From: Nemania diffusa
Lineage: Eukaryota > Ascomycota > Sordariomycetes > Xylariales > Xylariaceae
NCBI GenBank assembly: GCA_038501195.1
Contig: JBBPUQ010000008.1
Span: forward strand, 2,304,501-2,368,500
DNA: 64,000 nucleotides
Direction: 5' to 3'
Position numbers and translations under genes: made by a program
Notes under the pieces: generated by a model
The model's database searches: none
Told to the model about the DNA's origin: nothing
Seen by the model: the letters and a program-made list of their open reading frames with translations, nothing else
Part shown: in pieces, positions 22,995 to 34,530 of the stretch
Numbering within the stretch: the stretch's first letter is position 1
How the letters are laid out: the number at the start of each line of letters is the position of its first letter

Positions 22995-24538
22995 TTACCG
23001 GTACACTGACCACGAGACAGAAGCAATATCTGCTGCTGCTGCTCTCCAATCACCGCGTCGCGCTCGCGCGCAGAGCTCGAGCAAGACCCCCGCAGCCCAT
23101 GCGAAATCAGAGCGGTCGAGGTAGATCTGGCCGGATAGTCTGGTCCAGAAAGCCCCCGCGTAATATCTGACTGCTATATACGTGTCGAATTCATTGACGC
23201 TCCTCTCTGTTATCCAATTGGCTACATCTTGTGCCTCTCCAGGGAGAATCCCACTGCTCTCCCGAGCATTGGATGCCTCGCCCTCTCGATCGATATCAAG
23301 AGGCAGTCTTACGTTGGTGAAGCAACACTCTGCTAACGTGCCAGTTCTGCTCTTGAGAACTTCCGTTCCCATAAGCGTTGCCATTAACTCACCACCCTCT
23401 TTGGCGAGACCAATAGAATAGGCACGCACCTGCTCCTCGCCGCCACATATTTCATCCCTAAATTTTAAGGCTTCCAGTATGCATAAGTAGGGCGACGTAT
23501 CTATCGTCGAGACATGTTCAAAGAGACTGGCGAAGTACTGGGCTGACGGGATGTCCTTTCTGTCTTCTTGAGGCAGATAGCGACCGTCGGTTGGATATGA
23601 TGTCTTGATCAAGTGTTGGTTACGTCGGGGGACGTGCAACACTGCGCAACCGCGAGGAACCATGAGCCATCTATTATAGGATTCAGCCGCGAGGAAAGCT
23701 TATAGTCAAACATAAATACGCAAGAAGGGAAACAATCTCACTTGTAACAATTGCTGATTACGAAGTCCGGCCCGACTTGAGCGAGGTGAGTTAAGTCGAT
23801 ATTCCCTATGCCATGAGCGGCATCAATACATGTCAAGATTCCCTGTTGCCTGTAGAAGCGGACAAGCGACTCCCAAGGAAGACGCGCGCCGGGAAACGTT
23901 ATGATAGTATCGAACACAGCTAGCACAACTCGCCTCCCCTGTTGCCCTATTTCGACGAGCGCATCCTTTACTTTGCCCAAGATGTCGTCGTCCTCGATCG
24001 GATAGACCAGGTCAATATTATAACCGCGAACGGGGGTCGTCTCCTCTAGTGAGCGGATCGTCTTAAGACAGCCGCCGTAGATTGTGCTGAAATGCAAAAT
24101 GACATCGCCTTCTACGAATACGAGATTTCTTAAAACCGTATTAATGCCAGTGAGAGCGTTAGGCACGAAAACTACCTCTTCGGTCTCGGCCCCTAGTAGT
24201 GGTGCCACAGCCTGCCTTGCTTGAAACAAGAGCTCTATGCAAGTTCAGGTATCAGAGACTACACATTTGACTCGTGCCTTTGGGGCGATTTGGGGCAGAA
24301 CGTGAAAATAAAAGGGCTTTGTCACAAGGGAATATGGACAAAAGACACCGGGATGCGTACTGGGATAGGTGAAGCGGATGAAGGTATCAGGACGAGCTTC
24401 AGTCTCGCTCTGTAGGCTGCGCTGATGGTCTCGTACAGTATCTGGGAATGTCCCAAAGGAGCCATGATTTAGAGGCACATACGAAGCTGCAAAGCTGAAG
24501 TGAGCCTCGCGCATCGTCTTGCCAAAAGGTACCACCAT
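22995..24538 (-). CDS. Class V aminotransferase-fold PLP enzyme, Egt2 / isopenicillin N epimerase-like
   Basis: 448 aa from three exons: 24361-24538, 23742-24234 and 22995-23670 (introns of 126 and 71 nt; frame closes). The ATG at 24538 has the context GCCATGG. Family blocks in order: PLNHGSFGTFPDTV near residue 20, EARPDTFIRFTYPKL at about 48-60, VVFVPNALTGINTVLRN at about 80-97, the PLP-contacting CIDAAHGIGNIDL near 195-207 and [23 protein letters not shown], where the lysine at about 224 should form the Schiff base. The second splice falls exactly inside that lysine codon. Egt2 enzymes cleave hercynylcysteine sulfoxide to ergothioneine; relatives are annotated as isopenicillin N epimerases. 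The residue before the lysine is Tyr, where I expect His in Egt2, so this may be a paralog with another substrate. Cytosolic; no targeting signal seen. Confidence 0.82.
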
Positions 24539-27500
24539 GGCGATCAGTTTAGGGCCAGCCACAATGTGCTACCTATGATGACTGATGACGGTACCGCACT
24601 CGATGTCTTATGATCGCTGCCAGCCGGATAATCATCAGTGCCATTCCGCACTACCAGATATAATCATAGGTACTCTGTAGGAGGTACCTTGGGTTAGGTA
24701 AGTATCTAACCATGGGGAAACTCGGGCGTGCAAGCCGGGAACCGTGGCCGTCTGCGAGAGGCGTCTAGGCCTCTAAGCCGTGAGGAGATGGCTGACAGGT
24801 GCTTGGAATAGCAACAATATTGGGTTCAGCTATTGAAGGGGCGAAGAGGGGCGAGCAACATATGGTAGTTATGGCCTGTCCAAGACTATTCTAATGGGTT
24901 GATAATTGAAAACTGCATTGGAGTATTGAGAGGCAAGTGAAGTGCAGTGCAAATGGCGTCATTCCATCTGCCTCCTACTGCGCGTACCACCAATTACAGC
25001 ACTGTAACTGCATACTGTACTTGTAACCACCTACCTACTTGGTAACATACTCTTGCTTATGAGATGCTGATTACTACATGCACCACCACGCTGCGGCATG
25101 AAGTAAATATATGTAACGCGATAGAAAAAAATATAGGCAAGTATATGTAATACTGGATTGATACATAGATGAAAATAGTCAGTTTGGCGGCGATCGTTTT
25201 CATCGTTTTGTGCTTATATGTCATACCTCGTATTTAATTAAAATCCTAACTACTGTAGATAGGTGCCTGGAATTAGGGTGTGCTGGGCATGACCGATTGA
25301 CCCGGTGTTTATTTTAGACACGATTAACGCCAATGCCAGTGCTTATAAGACACTAAGTACCTACAATTATAGGTAGAGTAGAGTAGGCAGTGCGGGAATG
25401 GCTCGATGCCGATAAGTGCCCTTTAACTCGGCCCACTTAGGACGGCGGGCTCCCCATTCCGGCAGCTAAACAAGACAGCAGGCCATGTAGTGTATTCCGT
25501 ATAGTATCTAGATTGATACCTACCCAGATAATTGTGTAATGGTTTTGGCCTAGTCCCGGAGGAAATACTGGAGGTAGGTAGGTCAGGTGCAAACTTACAT
25601 ACGCTGTACGCATATACGTAGAATCTCCAACCTTGCCTGCCTCCCTTAGGTAGTCTACAGACGCCTCAAGACAAGAAGATAACGCTTAGTCGATTGAGGA
25701 GGAGAGGAGGTTTACCTCCTAAAGAGAGTTACCGAAAGCCAATGCGCCGATGCAAAGCGACACCAACGGCAAGGTAAGGTGCTTACTCTACATTACGGAC
25801 GCATTACAGTACCCAACCTGATAGTTAAGTATTTGTAGATTAAAGTTGACAGCGGGGGAGTGTTTGCCAAAAAGAAGCCGAATACCCGAGCAGTTTAACC
25901 GGGAGCTGGTAGCTGGGACGCCATGATGAGCCGCCAGTGTATTCTAGGTAGGTAGGTAACGCCATCGAGGTGGTATTATCTCTCGTCGGCTTGTCGATAA
26001 ATGTCTCTCGCACATTGTCCCGGGAGTCGCTTGCCAAGTGTAACATTGTCGCGACGATCCTTGCCCTTATCGTCCAGTCTAACTGTTTGGATTTCAGATT
26101 ATCTGCGTGAAGGCAGGCCTGGCCTCAACCCTCGCTTGTCGGCGTGCATTCGCTGGCTTAGTTGCGCTGTCTATGTAGAGACATCCACAGCGCGTCTTGG
26201 TTGGGTCGGCCGGAGACAAAATCGAGGTTCCTTATCCGTCTGGATGGGAGCTGGATGCGATTGATGACTTCTAGATTTCCTGGAAGCTGGGTGGCTGACT
26301 GGCTGGTTCGTCGGTGGCCCGTGTCGAAGAAAGCTTACTTGTCCTGGACGCAATCGAAATCTTGATTTCTCTGGGATGTCGAGGATATATCCCTGGCCCA
26401 CCTTCACTGGAACACTAAGTATTGTATTCGGCGGCACTGCGAAGAGGAACCTTAATGTTGGCGGAAATAATTTACCCTCCCTCCTCCCTCTCTGATTTTG
26501 GCGTCGCCGTCTAGGGCCGCCAACCGAGCCGCGAGAGTGATTTGCACATTTCCCTCTAGATTCGGAAGAATCACGACGACAAGAAATCCAAAGGGCAATG
26601 TGGGCAACGAGTCTTGTATGCTTACATTCTGTGTGACCTTTAGTCGACTTTCGTGGGATTCGATGGAAGGTCTGTGGGCAAGGTCTGAGTGCAGACTTAC
26701 TGTAAAGGAGTCTAGTGTACTCTGTACACTATGGCTACCGGGAACGTGTGGATTAGGTAGGTGGGCATACTGGTACTACATACCTGGGTTCTGCTCTACC
26801 TACTTGTAGCGTACCTTTCTGCCGTTGGTCTCCAAGTTGCGGTCTACAGTAGTAAACTCTACCTTACCTAGACAGGTAGGTATTTCACTTAAAAAATGAC
26901 CCGGCCTCCATTTACCGAATACATAGATAGATATGAGCTAAATAAACTACCGACAGCATAGTGTCTAGATGGTGGAATCTCCCCCTCCAAAAAAACACTT
27001 ACCAGAAAATCACGTTAGTTTGTGTTGGTACAGCGTAGATAGGCTTAGGTACAGGTATCGTGGAGGACACTGTGCTGAGTACAGGTAAAGGCACGGAGTG
27101 TGTGTGACTAACGAATTAGCAATTACGGGATGTAGGTCACTGCAACAAAGTAAGGAAGAAAGATAGAACAGATGGGCTGGGTGCACCTAGAAGCAGTTAG
27201 GTACAGCGTAGGTATTTGCCGGTACGCCGTCTGCGGGAAAAGTGGGAAGCGATAGCGAGATGGGCCAATTAAATCCCAATAGTGCTCTCCAAGTTTGAAC
27301 TCCTTCAGGGCACAACCTGGCATGCCTGGCGCGGTTCAACCGCATCTTTTATTAGGTTACCTGTCTCTACCAAGTTTCCGAAACCTGCTAGTGTCGAAAT
27401 ACCTAGCGTAGACCGAACGACAACCCCCCTCAACCCCTTCGAGTGCCCCTGACACCCTTAGCGCTCTCTCGCTCCGGCCAGCCAAGTTCAGGTGGGTGGA

Positions 27501-27670
27501 GCGGGCAGGTGTCTTTCTTTGCCCTACCGTTCTAGCTGGGTTTTTGTTGACTCCTGTTTCTTGCGCTGTCACTTCTCTGCTCCCTAACCACATCAGATCC
27601 TTAACTGCGAAACACCAACGCCAACTCCGCCGCCAACGCCAACACAACACCAACACCACCACTACTACCT

Positions 27671-27690
27671 AACAACAACAACAACAACAA
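27671..27690. repeat. (AAC)n microsatellite
   Basis: Uninterrupted AAC triplets in the probable leader of the membrane protein gene starting at 28039. Confidence 0.8.
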
Positions 27691-27974
27691 TAGCAAAACC
27701 GATACGAATACTAACACCGCCACCACTCGCCTATTATCGTCACATTGACGCGGGCATAACGGCGACCGCCTGCAACACTACAATACCACGAGCGCTGGGG
27801 ATTGATTGATGAACGTCGCCATTGAGACAGGAGGTTGAAGGATTCAGTCATCCGATAACCACGGGCCAATCGACGAATCTTACTCGATGGTGCCAACGAG
27901 CTAGCCTACCATTCTGTCAAGCCACTGGTGCTGTGAAGAACCGACGCTCGTCCGATCGACCTCGTCCGATCGAT

Positions 27975-27993
27975 CCGACCGACCGACCGACCG
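27975..27993. repeat. (CCGA)n microsatellite
   Basis: About four and a half copies of CCGA, 45 bases before the ATG at 28039 and preceded by CCGATCGAT words. Probably within the 5' UTR. Confidence 0.75.
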
Positions 27994-28038
27994 GCTCATC
28001 TATCGTTCTCCTCATCTTCCATCTAAAGCACCGTAGCA

Positions 28039-30395
28039 ATGGGCGACCCAAGTACTACCAAGTCGTCCGAATTAGATCGCAGCACCTCGCGTAGAGCGTC
28101 CACGAGATTGTCACGCGTATTGGGCGACGGCGACGAGGACGATTATGACTTTCTAGCGATGGGAATATCCGACGGCTTTCGGCCTGTCGACGTCGCACAA
28201 AATGATAATTTGTCTCACATCGCACGCTCATCTATATTCTCCCTCGAGCGTCCGGCTGCACGCGCTGTCTCTCCACGTCCTTCGAGCGTGTCAAAGCCGC
28301 CACCTGTTCACGACTCTATCCCCTTTCCCTCTTATAATAATCCGTTAGAGCGAGCGCCCGTGAGATCATCGAGCGTGTCCACCGACTCTACCCTCATGCC
28401 TGCCGAGACACCCTACGAAGGGCCTTCGGGCCCTTCACATCCTTATCAGATGTATCCGCAAGACGTTCGGCTAGCCAGGACCGCTAGCCTAGCAACCACA
28501 TCAACTGCGCCTATCTCTGAAAGGTCTTACAATGGACCTCGTCGTCCAGCTCATCCTTACGGGACATATTCACAGAATGTGAGTACCGGAGAGGACGGAT
28601 CTAGTGACCGTTCAGCACAAAGGGATATCCCTGTTGGCTTCCCCGGCACAGGAGGTGAATACCAAAGAAGAATTGGCCCAGATGGAGAAGAGGCCGCGGA
28701 TTTGATAGGTCCCGATGGACATACGGAGCAATTGCCACCCTACACAAGATATCCAGTAGAGGCTTATGCTCAGAAGGCCCTGGGTATAAGTGTGGCCCAG
28801 CCAGCATTAACCCCAGCTTCTGCGCAACAAATTCCTGAAATCCCAGGTGCTGGTGGCATTGGGTTGGCGACTCGAAACCCTGAATTTTCATCTACAGAGG
28901 ATCTAAATCGGCTAAGTTCTCCTGAATCTCGGCGGTCGATACGGAGTTTTACATCCGAGGCTAGCCATCACTCAATTAATACTGCTGCGCTTGCTGTCAC
29001 AAACGAGAAAGACTTGCCGAACTGGAAAAAGGCTGCGGGCCGAAAAGTTTGGGGCATCATCCCATGCTGGGCTGTAGCCCTGGGGGTTCTTGTACTGGTC
29101 TTATTGGGTGTGGTTGTTGGAACAGTCATTGGCACTGTGATAGCGCCTCAACTACATAAAGGTTCTGGTAGTCACAAGTACAGCTCCCTGGTTCCATGTT
29201 TATCCTTTGAATTGTTGCTAATGCACTTTGCAGGTCATCTTACTCAGCGACGAGTACCACCATTGGTTTTGTGCCCCTGGCTACCGTACCACCAGGCTTG
29301 CCACCTCTGGTCGAGGGTCCATACTCGTTGCCTCTCTTCGGTCCTCGCTTTTCGAAGACGTGCTTCAAAGACCCGAGCCAAAGTTCCGTGTGGAATTGCG
29401 ATGCTATCATGGCTCAGCTAACTATGACTGTCAGCAAGAGGCCAGACTCAACTGATACTACGGCATATGAACTAGATCTATCTTATAATCATTCATATAC
29501 CTTGGACAATTATGTCTATACATATGGGGAACAGCCACCATCCCTAACTAATCAGCAACTTACACTCGTTAACGATACCTTCGAACGTGCACGAGGCCCA
29601 GCCTGGGCCTTCGCAGTTCCCTACACCAAAACTGTAATTTTGCCCGAGCAGTCTTTGATGGAGTACAATGATACGACTTCAAACCAAGTGCAACGGCGCA
29701 TGATGTTTGGCCCCGACTTCAAACGAAAAGGACTCGCAGACAGTGGCGACAAACCATGGATTTGCACCTGGCCAAACACACTTCTCGAATTCTTCATCTA
29801 TACTACCCAAAATAGCAGCTTCAAGTTCCCTATGCCTCCTATTAGCAGCATGAGCGCTCCAAGTAGCTCACTGCCTACTGAATCGCCGACAGGAGCACGC
29901 CGCAGAAGTCCAATGGGACAACCTAACGGTCATGATACTCATAGAGACGAAGAAGGATACCAGCATACTTCCCCTCCAATCACACAACCACCAAGTTCGT
30001 CATCGACCACATCGGTACCTTCCCAAACATCCCAAGCATCATCAACCACGTCGGATTACTTTAGTCCGGATCCCATGCCGCCTCCCATGATGCCAGTTTA
30101 TCCGAAAGTAATCAAAGTCGAGGAGCGCCGGAACTCTAACGCTGCGTCATCTTTACCGGTATGCCGCCAAGTGCAGATCGTCAATCAAGGGACGCAAGCT
30201 CTCCCTGTATTAAATGCCGCGGGGGAGCCCGTCGAAGTCCAAATTGCCGAAGTCGTGGAAGACAATGATGAGAAGGAGACGGCTCAATATTTGCTCAAAC
30301 GACACTCTTTTGGCCAGCACCTACGGGATCGAAGCGACGACGGGTCGGATGGCAATGAATTAAGCGACTGCGGATGTATATGGTGGGTAACCTGA
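28039..30395 (+). CDS. Large single-pass membrane protein, fungal, function unknown
   Basis: 766 aa in two exons, 28039-29177 and 29234-30395; the 56-nt intron has a GCTAAT branch-point word and the frame closes. No signal peptide. Residues 1 to about 335 are polar, Ser/Pro/Tyr-rich and probably disordered and cytosolic. One strong membrane helix follows (about 341-366: AVALGVLVLVLLGVVVGTVI). After it comes a predicted outside domain with several Asn-X-Ser/Thr sites (NHS, NDT, NSS) and the block GPRFSKTCFKDPSQSSVWNC, then a Pro/Ser/Thr-rich tail and a cysteine/tryptophan end, CGCIWWV. The arrangement resembles uncharacterised ascomycete membrane proteins (DUF7820 type is a guess from memory). 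A role in the cell wall or membrane is plausible only from topology. Confidence 0.75.
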
Positions 30396-31294
30396 GTGCG
30401 ACCATCTTTTGTTTTATTTTGTTTCTGGCGGCGAATCCTAATCTGAACATATTTTGATTTTGAATCCGGCAATTCTTGCTGGAAAATCTGTACATAGCGT
30501 GGGACGGTACAAACACAGGCATCACATACTGGCGTTCGGAAAACTTGTTTCGGGAATAGTTATTTACTATTTTGATATGTTGGTCATCCTGAGGGTTTTC
30601 CGATGTACTAGAAAATTGGTGTCAGCAACTTTCATCATTTGGTCGTCCTAGAGTTGGCTGCTTGGATATACCTCCTCCTTCCGCGACCTATTATACCTAC
30701 ATCCATCGACTTGGTAGTCAATATCTACCACTCATGTGGACGGCTGCCTATATATTTACTGTCCTTATCTAGGGCGGACTCGCCCAACGAGAAAGATATA
30801 TATATATACCTATATATTAACATCTACTATAGATTTTGCTTGAATATGACTGATAAGCACATAGTCTAATGAAAATAGTTAATTTACGCGCGTTGATCAA
30901 TACAATATCCTAATATCTACATCCTTTTTAATTATTTCCTTTTTTTTTAGCTAGTTTGAACTGCGTAATCGCTTGTGGTAACTCGTAAGGTCAAACAAAA
31001 CTTACCAACATTTAGGGGATAGATGAGTATAATAAATTTGGAAGGCCTGATACACTTGTGTCGCCGGAGGTACTCCCATCGTTTCTGGTAGTACATGGAT
31101 AGAGAACAATGAAACCATATGCAAGAAAGATACAATGCGTACTGATAAATATTTTATATTAAAATCAGGGGTATCTATGATATTTCCTTGTTCCTTGAAT
31201 AACCTCAAGCGATATGATAAATTCAGCAGCCAGTCTTAGGCGTGTCCAGATGGGTGTCCAGATCCTACTTAGGGAGAAATCTCTCCTGTCGATA
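30396..31294. other. Convergent intergenic region
   Basis: AT-rich 3' flanks of two convergent genes. Contains TATA-like alternations near 30796-30820 and no credible frame. Confidence 0.6.
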
Positions 31295-32503
31295 TTATGG
31301 TGAGCCCTCAGACTTACCAGACGCAAGCTTCGATTCCTCATCTTCCCCCTCGCCTCCCTTATCCCGCCCTCCCTCAACCCTCGCGGAGCGGCCACCATCA
31401 CCGGAAGCAGCAACAGCAGCAGCAGCGATCCCCATCTCGCCCGCAAGCCCGTCGAGGAAGCTATCGGCCAGCTTCTCCGCGCGCCGCGCGCCGATCTTCC
31501 TCCGCCGCTCCTCGATCTCGCGCCGCCGCCTCTCGCGCTCGGCGCCGCGCTCGCGGCGCACGCGCTCGGTGTCGGCGCGCTGGGCGGCGAGGCCGCGCAT
31601 CTCCTCGGCGCGGGCGCCCTCGTCGCGCGAGAACTGGTAGAAGCCGGTGCCCTTGGTGCGGATCTCGGCGCGCCCGTCGAAGTGGGTGTCGGGCGGCGGC
31701 GTGGGCTCGCGGTCGCGCTTCGCCGCGAGCGCGGCCATGGCGTCGAGGGTCGCCGCCTCGGGGTTGAAGGCCGCCGTCTGGATCGCGTCGCCGTAGATCA
31801 GGGCGCTCGGCGCAGGCGCGCCGGGCACGGCGGCCATGGCGGCGAGCTCGGAGGCCCCGAGGGCCGCGCGGGCCGCACGACGCTGCTGGCGCTGTGCCTC
31901 GTGCCGCGTCCCCACGCGCGTGCGCCCGAACTCGTCCTGGTATTCCACCATCGCCGTGTCGTCGTCGTCGTCGTCTGAGGCCTCGTTGTCGCTGCCTGAG
32001 CTCGAGGCGCGGCCGTCGTCTTCGTCCTCGGGGTGCCGCTCCGCCCACTTGCGGTCGAAGTCCACGAGGGGCGCCGCCTCGTTCTCCTTGGCGATGTAGT
32101 CGCCGCGCTTCATGGCCGCGTACAGGCGTGCCTTCTCCTCCATCTTGCGCCGTGCGCGCGCGAAGTCCTGCTTCTCCTCTTCCGTGTTGTGCACATGCTT
32201 CAGCTTGATCTTTCTGCTGCTGTCGGTGGGATCGTCGGACGTCCTCGAGCTGTCGGTGGCTGTGGCGCCCGGTTTTCGCTTCGCCTTCACCGAGGAGAAG
32301 ATGTCGTTTTTTGTTTTCGAGGGCCGCGGACGCCCGGACGAGGAAGATGGGTTCCCCGATGGCGAGGATGACGAAGAAGCAGCGGTGGGTGCTGATATGA
32401 GGGAGCTGAGTTGTGATGTGAAGGCTAGCGAGCTCGAGAGCGGTATCTCTCTCTTTTGTTTCTTGGTCGGCCGTTGCCCGTATAGGTTCGGGTCTTGGGG
32501 CAT
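31295..32503 (-). CDS. CCDC174-like nuclear protein (DUF4078 family)
   Basis: Single exon, 402 aa, starting MPQDPNLYGQ. The N-terminus has basic KKQKR followed by SSSLAFTSQLSSLIS. A central acidic tract leads into the family hallmark VEYQDEFGRTRVGTR (about residues 187-201), and a second block, RTKGTGFYQFSRDE, occurs near 285-298 before a long Arg/Glu-rich helix. In animals CCDC174 is a nuclear, exon-junction/splicing-associated protein; the fungal role is inferred. The 3' two-thirds is extremely GC-rich. A perfect GTAAGT donor-like sequence lies 20-odd bases before the stop codon, so the last few residues could be replaced by a short spliced exon. Divergently transcribed from the homoserine dehydrogenase gene, 375 bp apart. 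Confidence 0.85.
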   Translation of the reverse strand: MPQDPNLYGQRPTKKQKREIPLSSSLAFTSQLSSLISAPTAASSSSSPSGNPSSSSGRPRPSKTKNDIFSSVKAKRKPGATATDSSRTSDDPTDSSRKIKLKHVHNTEEEKQDFARARRKMEEKARLYAAMKRGDYIAKENEAAPLVDFDRKWAERHPEDEDDGRASSSGSDNEASDDDDDDTAMVEYQDEFGRTRVGTRHEAQRQQRRAARAALGASELAAMAAVPGAPAPSALIYGDAIQTAAFNPEAATLDAMAALAAKRDREPTPPPDTHFDGRAEIRTKGTGFYQFSRDEGARAEEMRGLAAQRADTERVRRERGAERERRRREIEERRRKIGARRAEKLADSFLDGLAGEMGIAAAAVAASGDGGRSARVEGGRDKGGEGEDEESKLASGKSEGSP

Positions 32504-32878
32504 TTTGGATTTGCAATAAACACAGTTTTGCTTAACCCACCGGGTGGATTCAGGGGCGAGGTTGCGTCGTATCTATCGAGACTTTATGGTATGCAAGAGA
32601 AGACGAACGTGTGCTGAATTAGGATAACTCTACCTCAGTACGTAGTTTAGTTTATTCGAAAGGTTGAAAGATTGACAGCTCGAGCGGCCTGACTTACCTA
32701 GTTCGCTGCTAGGTAGTTCTGTGGGCCCGTTTCATACCTGCCTATACTTCTACAGCACTAGCTAAATAACCCCGCGATCGGCCTAAGAGCACAGTTTACC
32801 CCACGCTGATTATGACATTCTAGCGAAATATCAACTCTTACTCTTCCTCATCACGTTGTAGCTATAACTCCTTTCATA
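32504..32878. promoter_or_regulatory. Shared divergent promoter, CCDC174-like / HOM6
   Basis: 375 bp separate the two start codons, so both promoters and leaders must lie here. I looked for a perfect Gcn4/CPC1 site (TGASTCA), expected for an amino-acid gene, and found only weak partial matches. Confidence 0.55.
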
Positions 32879-34040
32879 ATGCCGACTACCACTAATCAGG
32901 TGTTCATTGCCGTCATTGGTAAGTAACGATATTATCATTAGGGGGAGTAGAAAAACTCGAGCTGATGTACATGACATAAAAGGCGCGGGAGGAGTCGGCA
33001 AAAGCTTCCTATCCCAGCTCTCGGCTCTGGCAATCCGAAGACCAGCACCTAGACTCAACCTTTGCTATATATCATCAAGCAAGAAGGCAGTTTTCAACGG
33101 CGACTATTCAATTGAAATCGACAATGCGCTCCAGGAGCTTACCTCGTCTTCCAAGCCCCCGCTATCCTTGCCACAGATCGTAGACTACCTCGCCGCTGCA
33201 CCCTCTAAGGCTGTGGTAGTGGACAACACAAGTTCCCAGGATATCGCTGATGCATACCCACTCTTCCTGAGTCGCGGTATCAGCATTGTCACCCCCAACA
33301 AGAAAGCTTTCTCGGGCTCGTACAAGCTGTGGCAGGATATCTTCACTGCAGCTAGTACTTCCGGAGCCAAGATTTACCACGAGTCCTCTGTTGGTGCTGG
33401 CCTCCCGGTAATTTCGACATTGAAAGACCTAGTGGATACCGGGGACGAGGTGACGAAAATCGAGGGCGTGTTTAGCGGAACTATGTCTTTCCTGTTCAAC
33501 TCGTTCGCACCGGTCGAGGGCGCCGGTGGACAATGGTCTGCCGAAGTCAAAAAGGCAAAAGAGCTGGGATATACGGAACCAGATCCTCGGGATGACCTCA
33601 ACGGTTTAGATGTAGCTCGGAAGTTGACCATCTTAGCCCGATTGGCAGGTCTCCCTGTCGAGTCACCTACGTCATTCCCAGTCCAGAGCCTGATACCGAA
33701 AGAGCTCGAGACCGTCTCCAGCGGCGATGAATTCTTGGACAAACTGCCCGGGTTCGATTCTCAGATGGAAGAAACAAAGTCGGCGGCCGAGAAACAAGGG
33801 AAGGTGGTCAGATTTGTTGGAAGTATTGACATGGCTTCCAAAAGCGTCAAGGTTGGCCTGGAAACGTTCGACAAATCCCACCCGATCGCGGCGCTTAAGG
33901 GGAGCGACAACATCATTAGCTTCTACACTAAGCGCTATGGAAACAACCCGCTCATTATCCAGGGCGCAGGCGCAGGTGGTGAGGTAACAGCCATGGGTGT
34001 AACGAGCGACTTGATAAAGGTGCTATCGCAAATCGCATAG
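32879..34040 (+). CDS. HOM6: Homoserine dehydrogenase
   Basis: Reduces aspartate semialdehyde to homoserine with NAD(P)H, the branch point toward threonine and methionine; cytosolic. Exons 32879-32918 and 32983-34040 give 365 aa, the usual length of the monofunctional fungal enzyme. The 64-nt intron splits the dinucleotide-binding loop, and splicing restores VIGAGGVGKSF (G14-K20). Further blocks: VVVDNTSSQDIAD, IVTPNKKAFS, the catalytic-domain stretch HESSVGAGLPVISTLKDL and the signature AKELGYTEPDPRDDLNGLDV (about residues 204-223). The C-terminus IIQGAGAGGEVTAMGV is typical. There is no aspartokinase fusion, as usual in fungi. Its stop lies only 103 bp from the stop of the opposing small membrane-protein gene. 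Confidence 0.97.
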
Positions 34041-34143
34041 AACCAGATATAATTCACCAAATCCAGGGGCACCATCTTCGAAAAGGAGTCTTGATAATTA
34101 AGGTATTCTTGAGTAGGCCTGGGTTGCTTGTGCAGTTTATCGA

Positions 34144-34530
34144 TCATCTATTAGTGTTCCCGTATGTCGTTCGTCTTTCGGCACCCTGCGATTTCGTCTC
34201 AGTCTCGACAACTGTGCTGAAAGCTTTGGTCGAGCTAGAAGCTGGTGGTTGCACGTAGTCTTTAGGTAATCGACTCGAGCGGGGAGAATCGGTAGGCATC
34301 GAAGGGCGATACAGTCTCCAAAGCCATACGCAGAAATCAAATACGATCAATCCGATAATAGGTATAGCGAACGCGAGACTGATGAGTTTCTACAGAGGCA
34401 AATGAGCTTAGCTAGAGTATATGTAGTCCTGCGCTGCGATCGGGCTTACGAAGAAAAAGGCGACCCAGCGCACGATAGTCCATAAACTCGAGGGAATAGC
34501 CCCACCAAGCCAGGTGTCGATGTGCTCCAT
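34144..34530 (-). CDS. Small membrane protein, unknown function
   Basis: 108 aa from two exons, 34450-34530 and 34144-34389, with a 60-nt intron (GTAAGC donor, CTGTAG acceptor). The exon lengths are whole codons and the frame joins cleanly. Starts MEHIDTWLGGAIPSSLW. A continuous hydrophobic segment spans the splice point (about residues 17-50) and could be one long or two short helices, ending with the aromatic/basic cluster FCVWLWRLYRP. The remaining half is polar, Ser/Thr/Lys-rich. I do not recognise the family. Evidence for reality is the uninterrupted hydrophobic-then-polar pattern created only by splicing. It is convergent with HOM6. Confidence 0.6.

Larger units (their letters stand above)
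24539..28038. other. Intergenic and long 5' leader of the 28039 gene
   Basis: About 3.5 kb with no credible gene. Frames around 26000-26440 on both strands overlap each other and look random. TACC/GGTA words recur (for example 25571-25582, 25946-25958, 26876-26884). From about 27400 the plus strand becomes pyrimidine/CAA-rich with simple repeats, typical of a fungal promoter and 5' UTR. Confidence 0.55.

Noticed and set aside
31461..32516. 351-codon minus-strand frame in another register of the CCDC174-like gene
   Set aside because: Arg/Ala-rich translation typical of an out-of-frame reading of GC-rich DNA; the true frame has the family motif.
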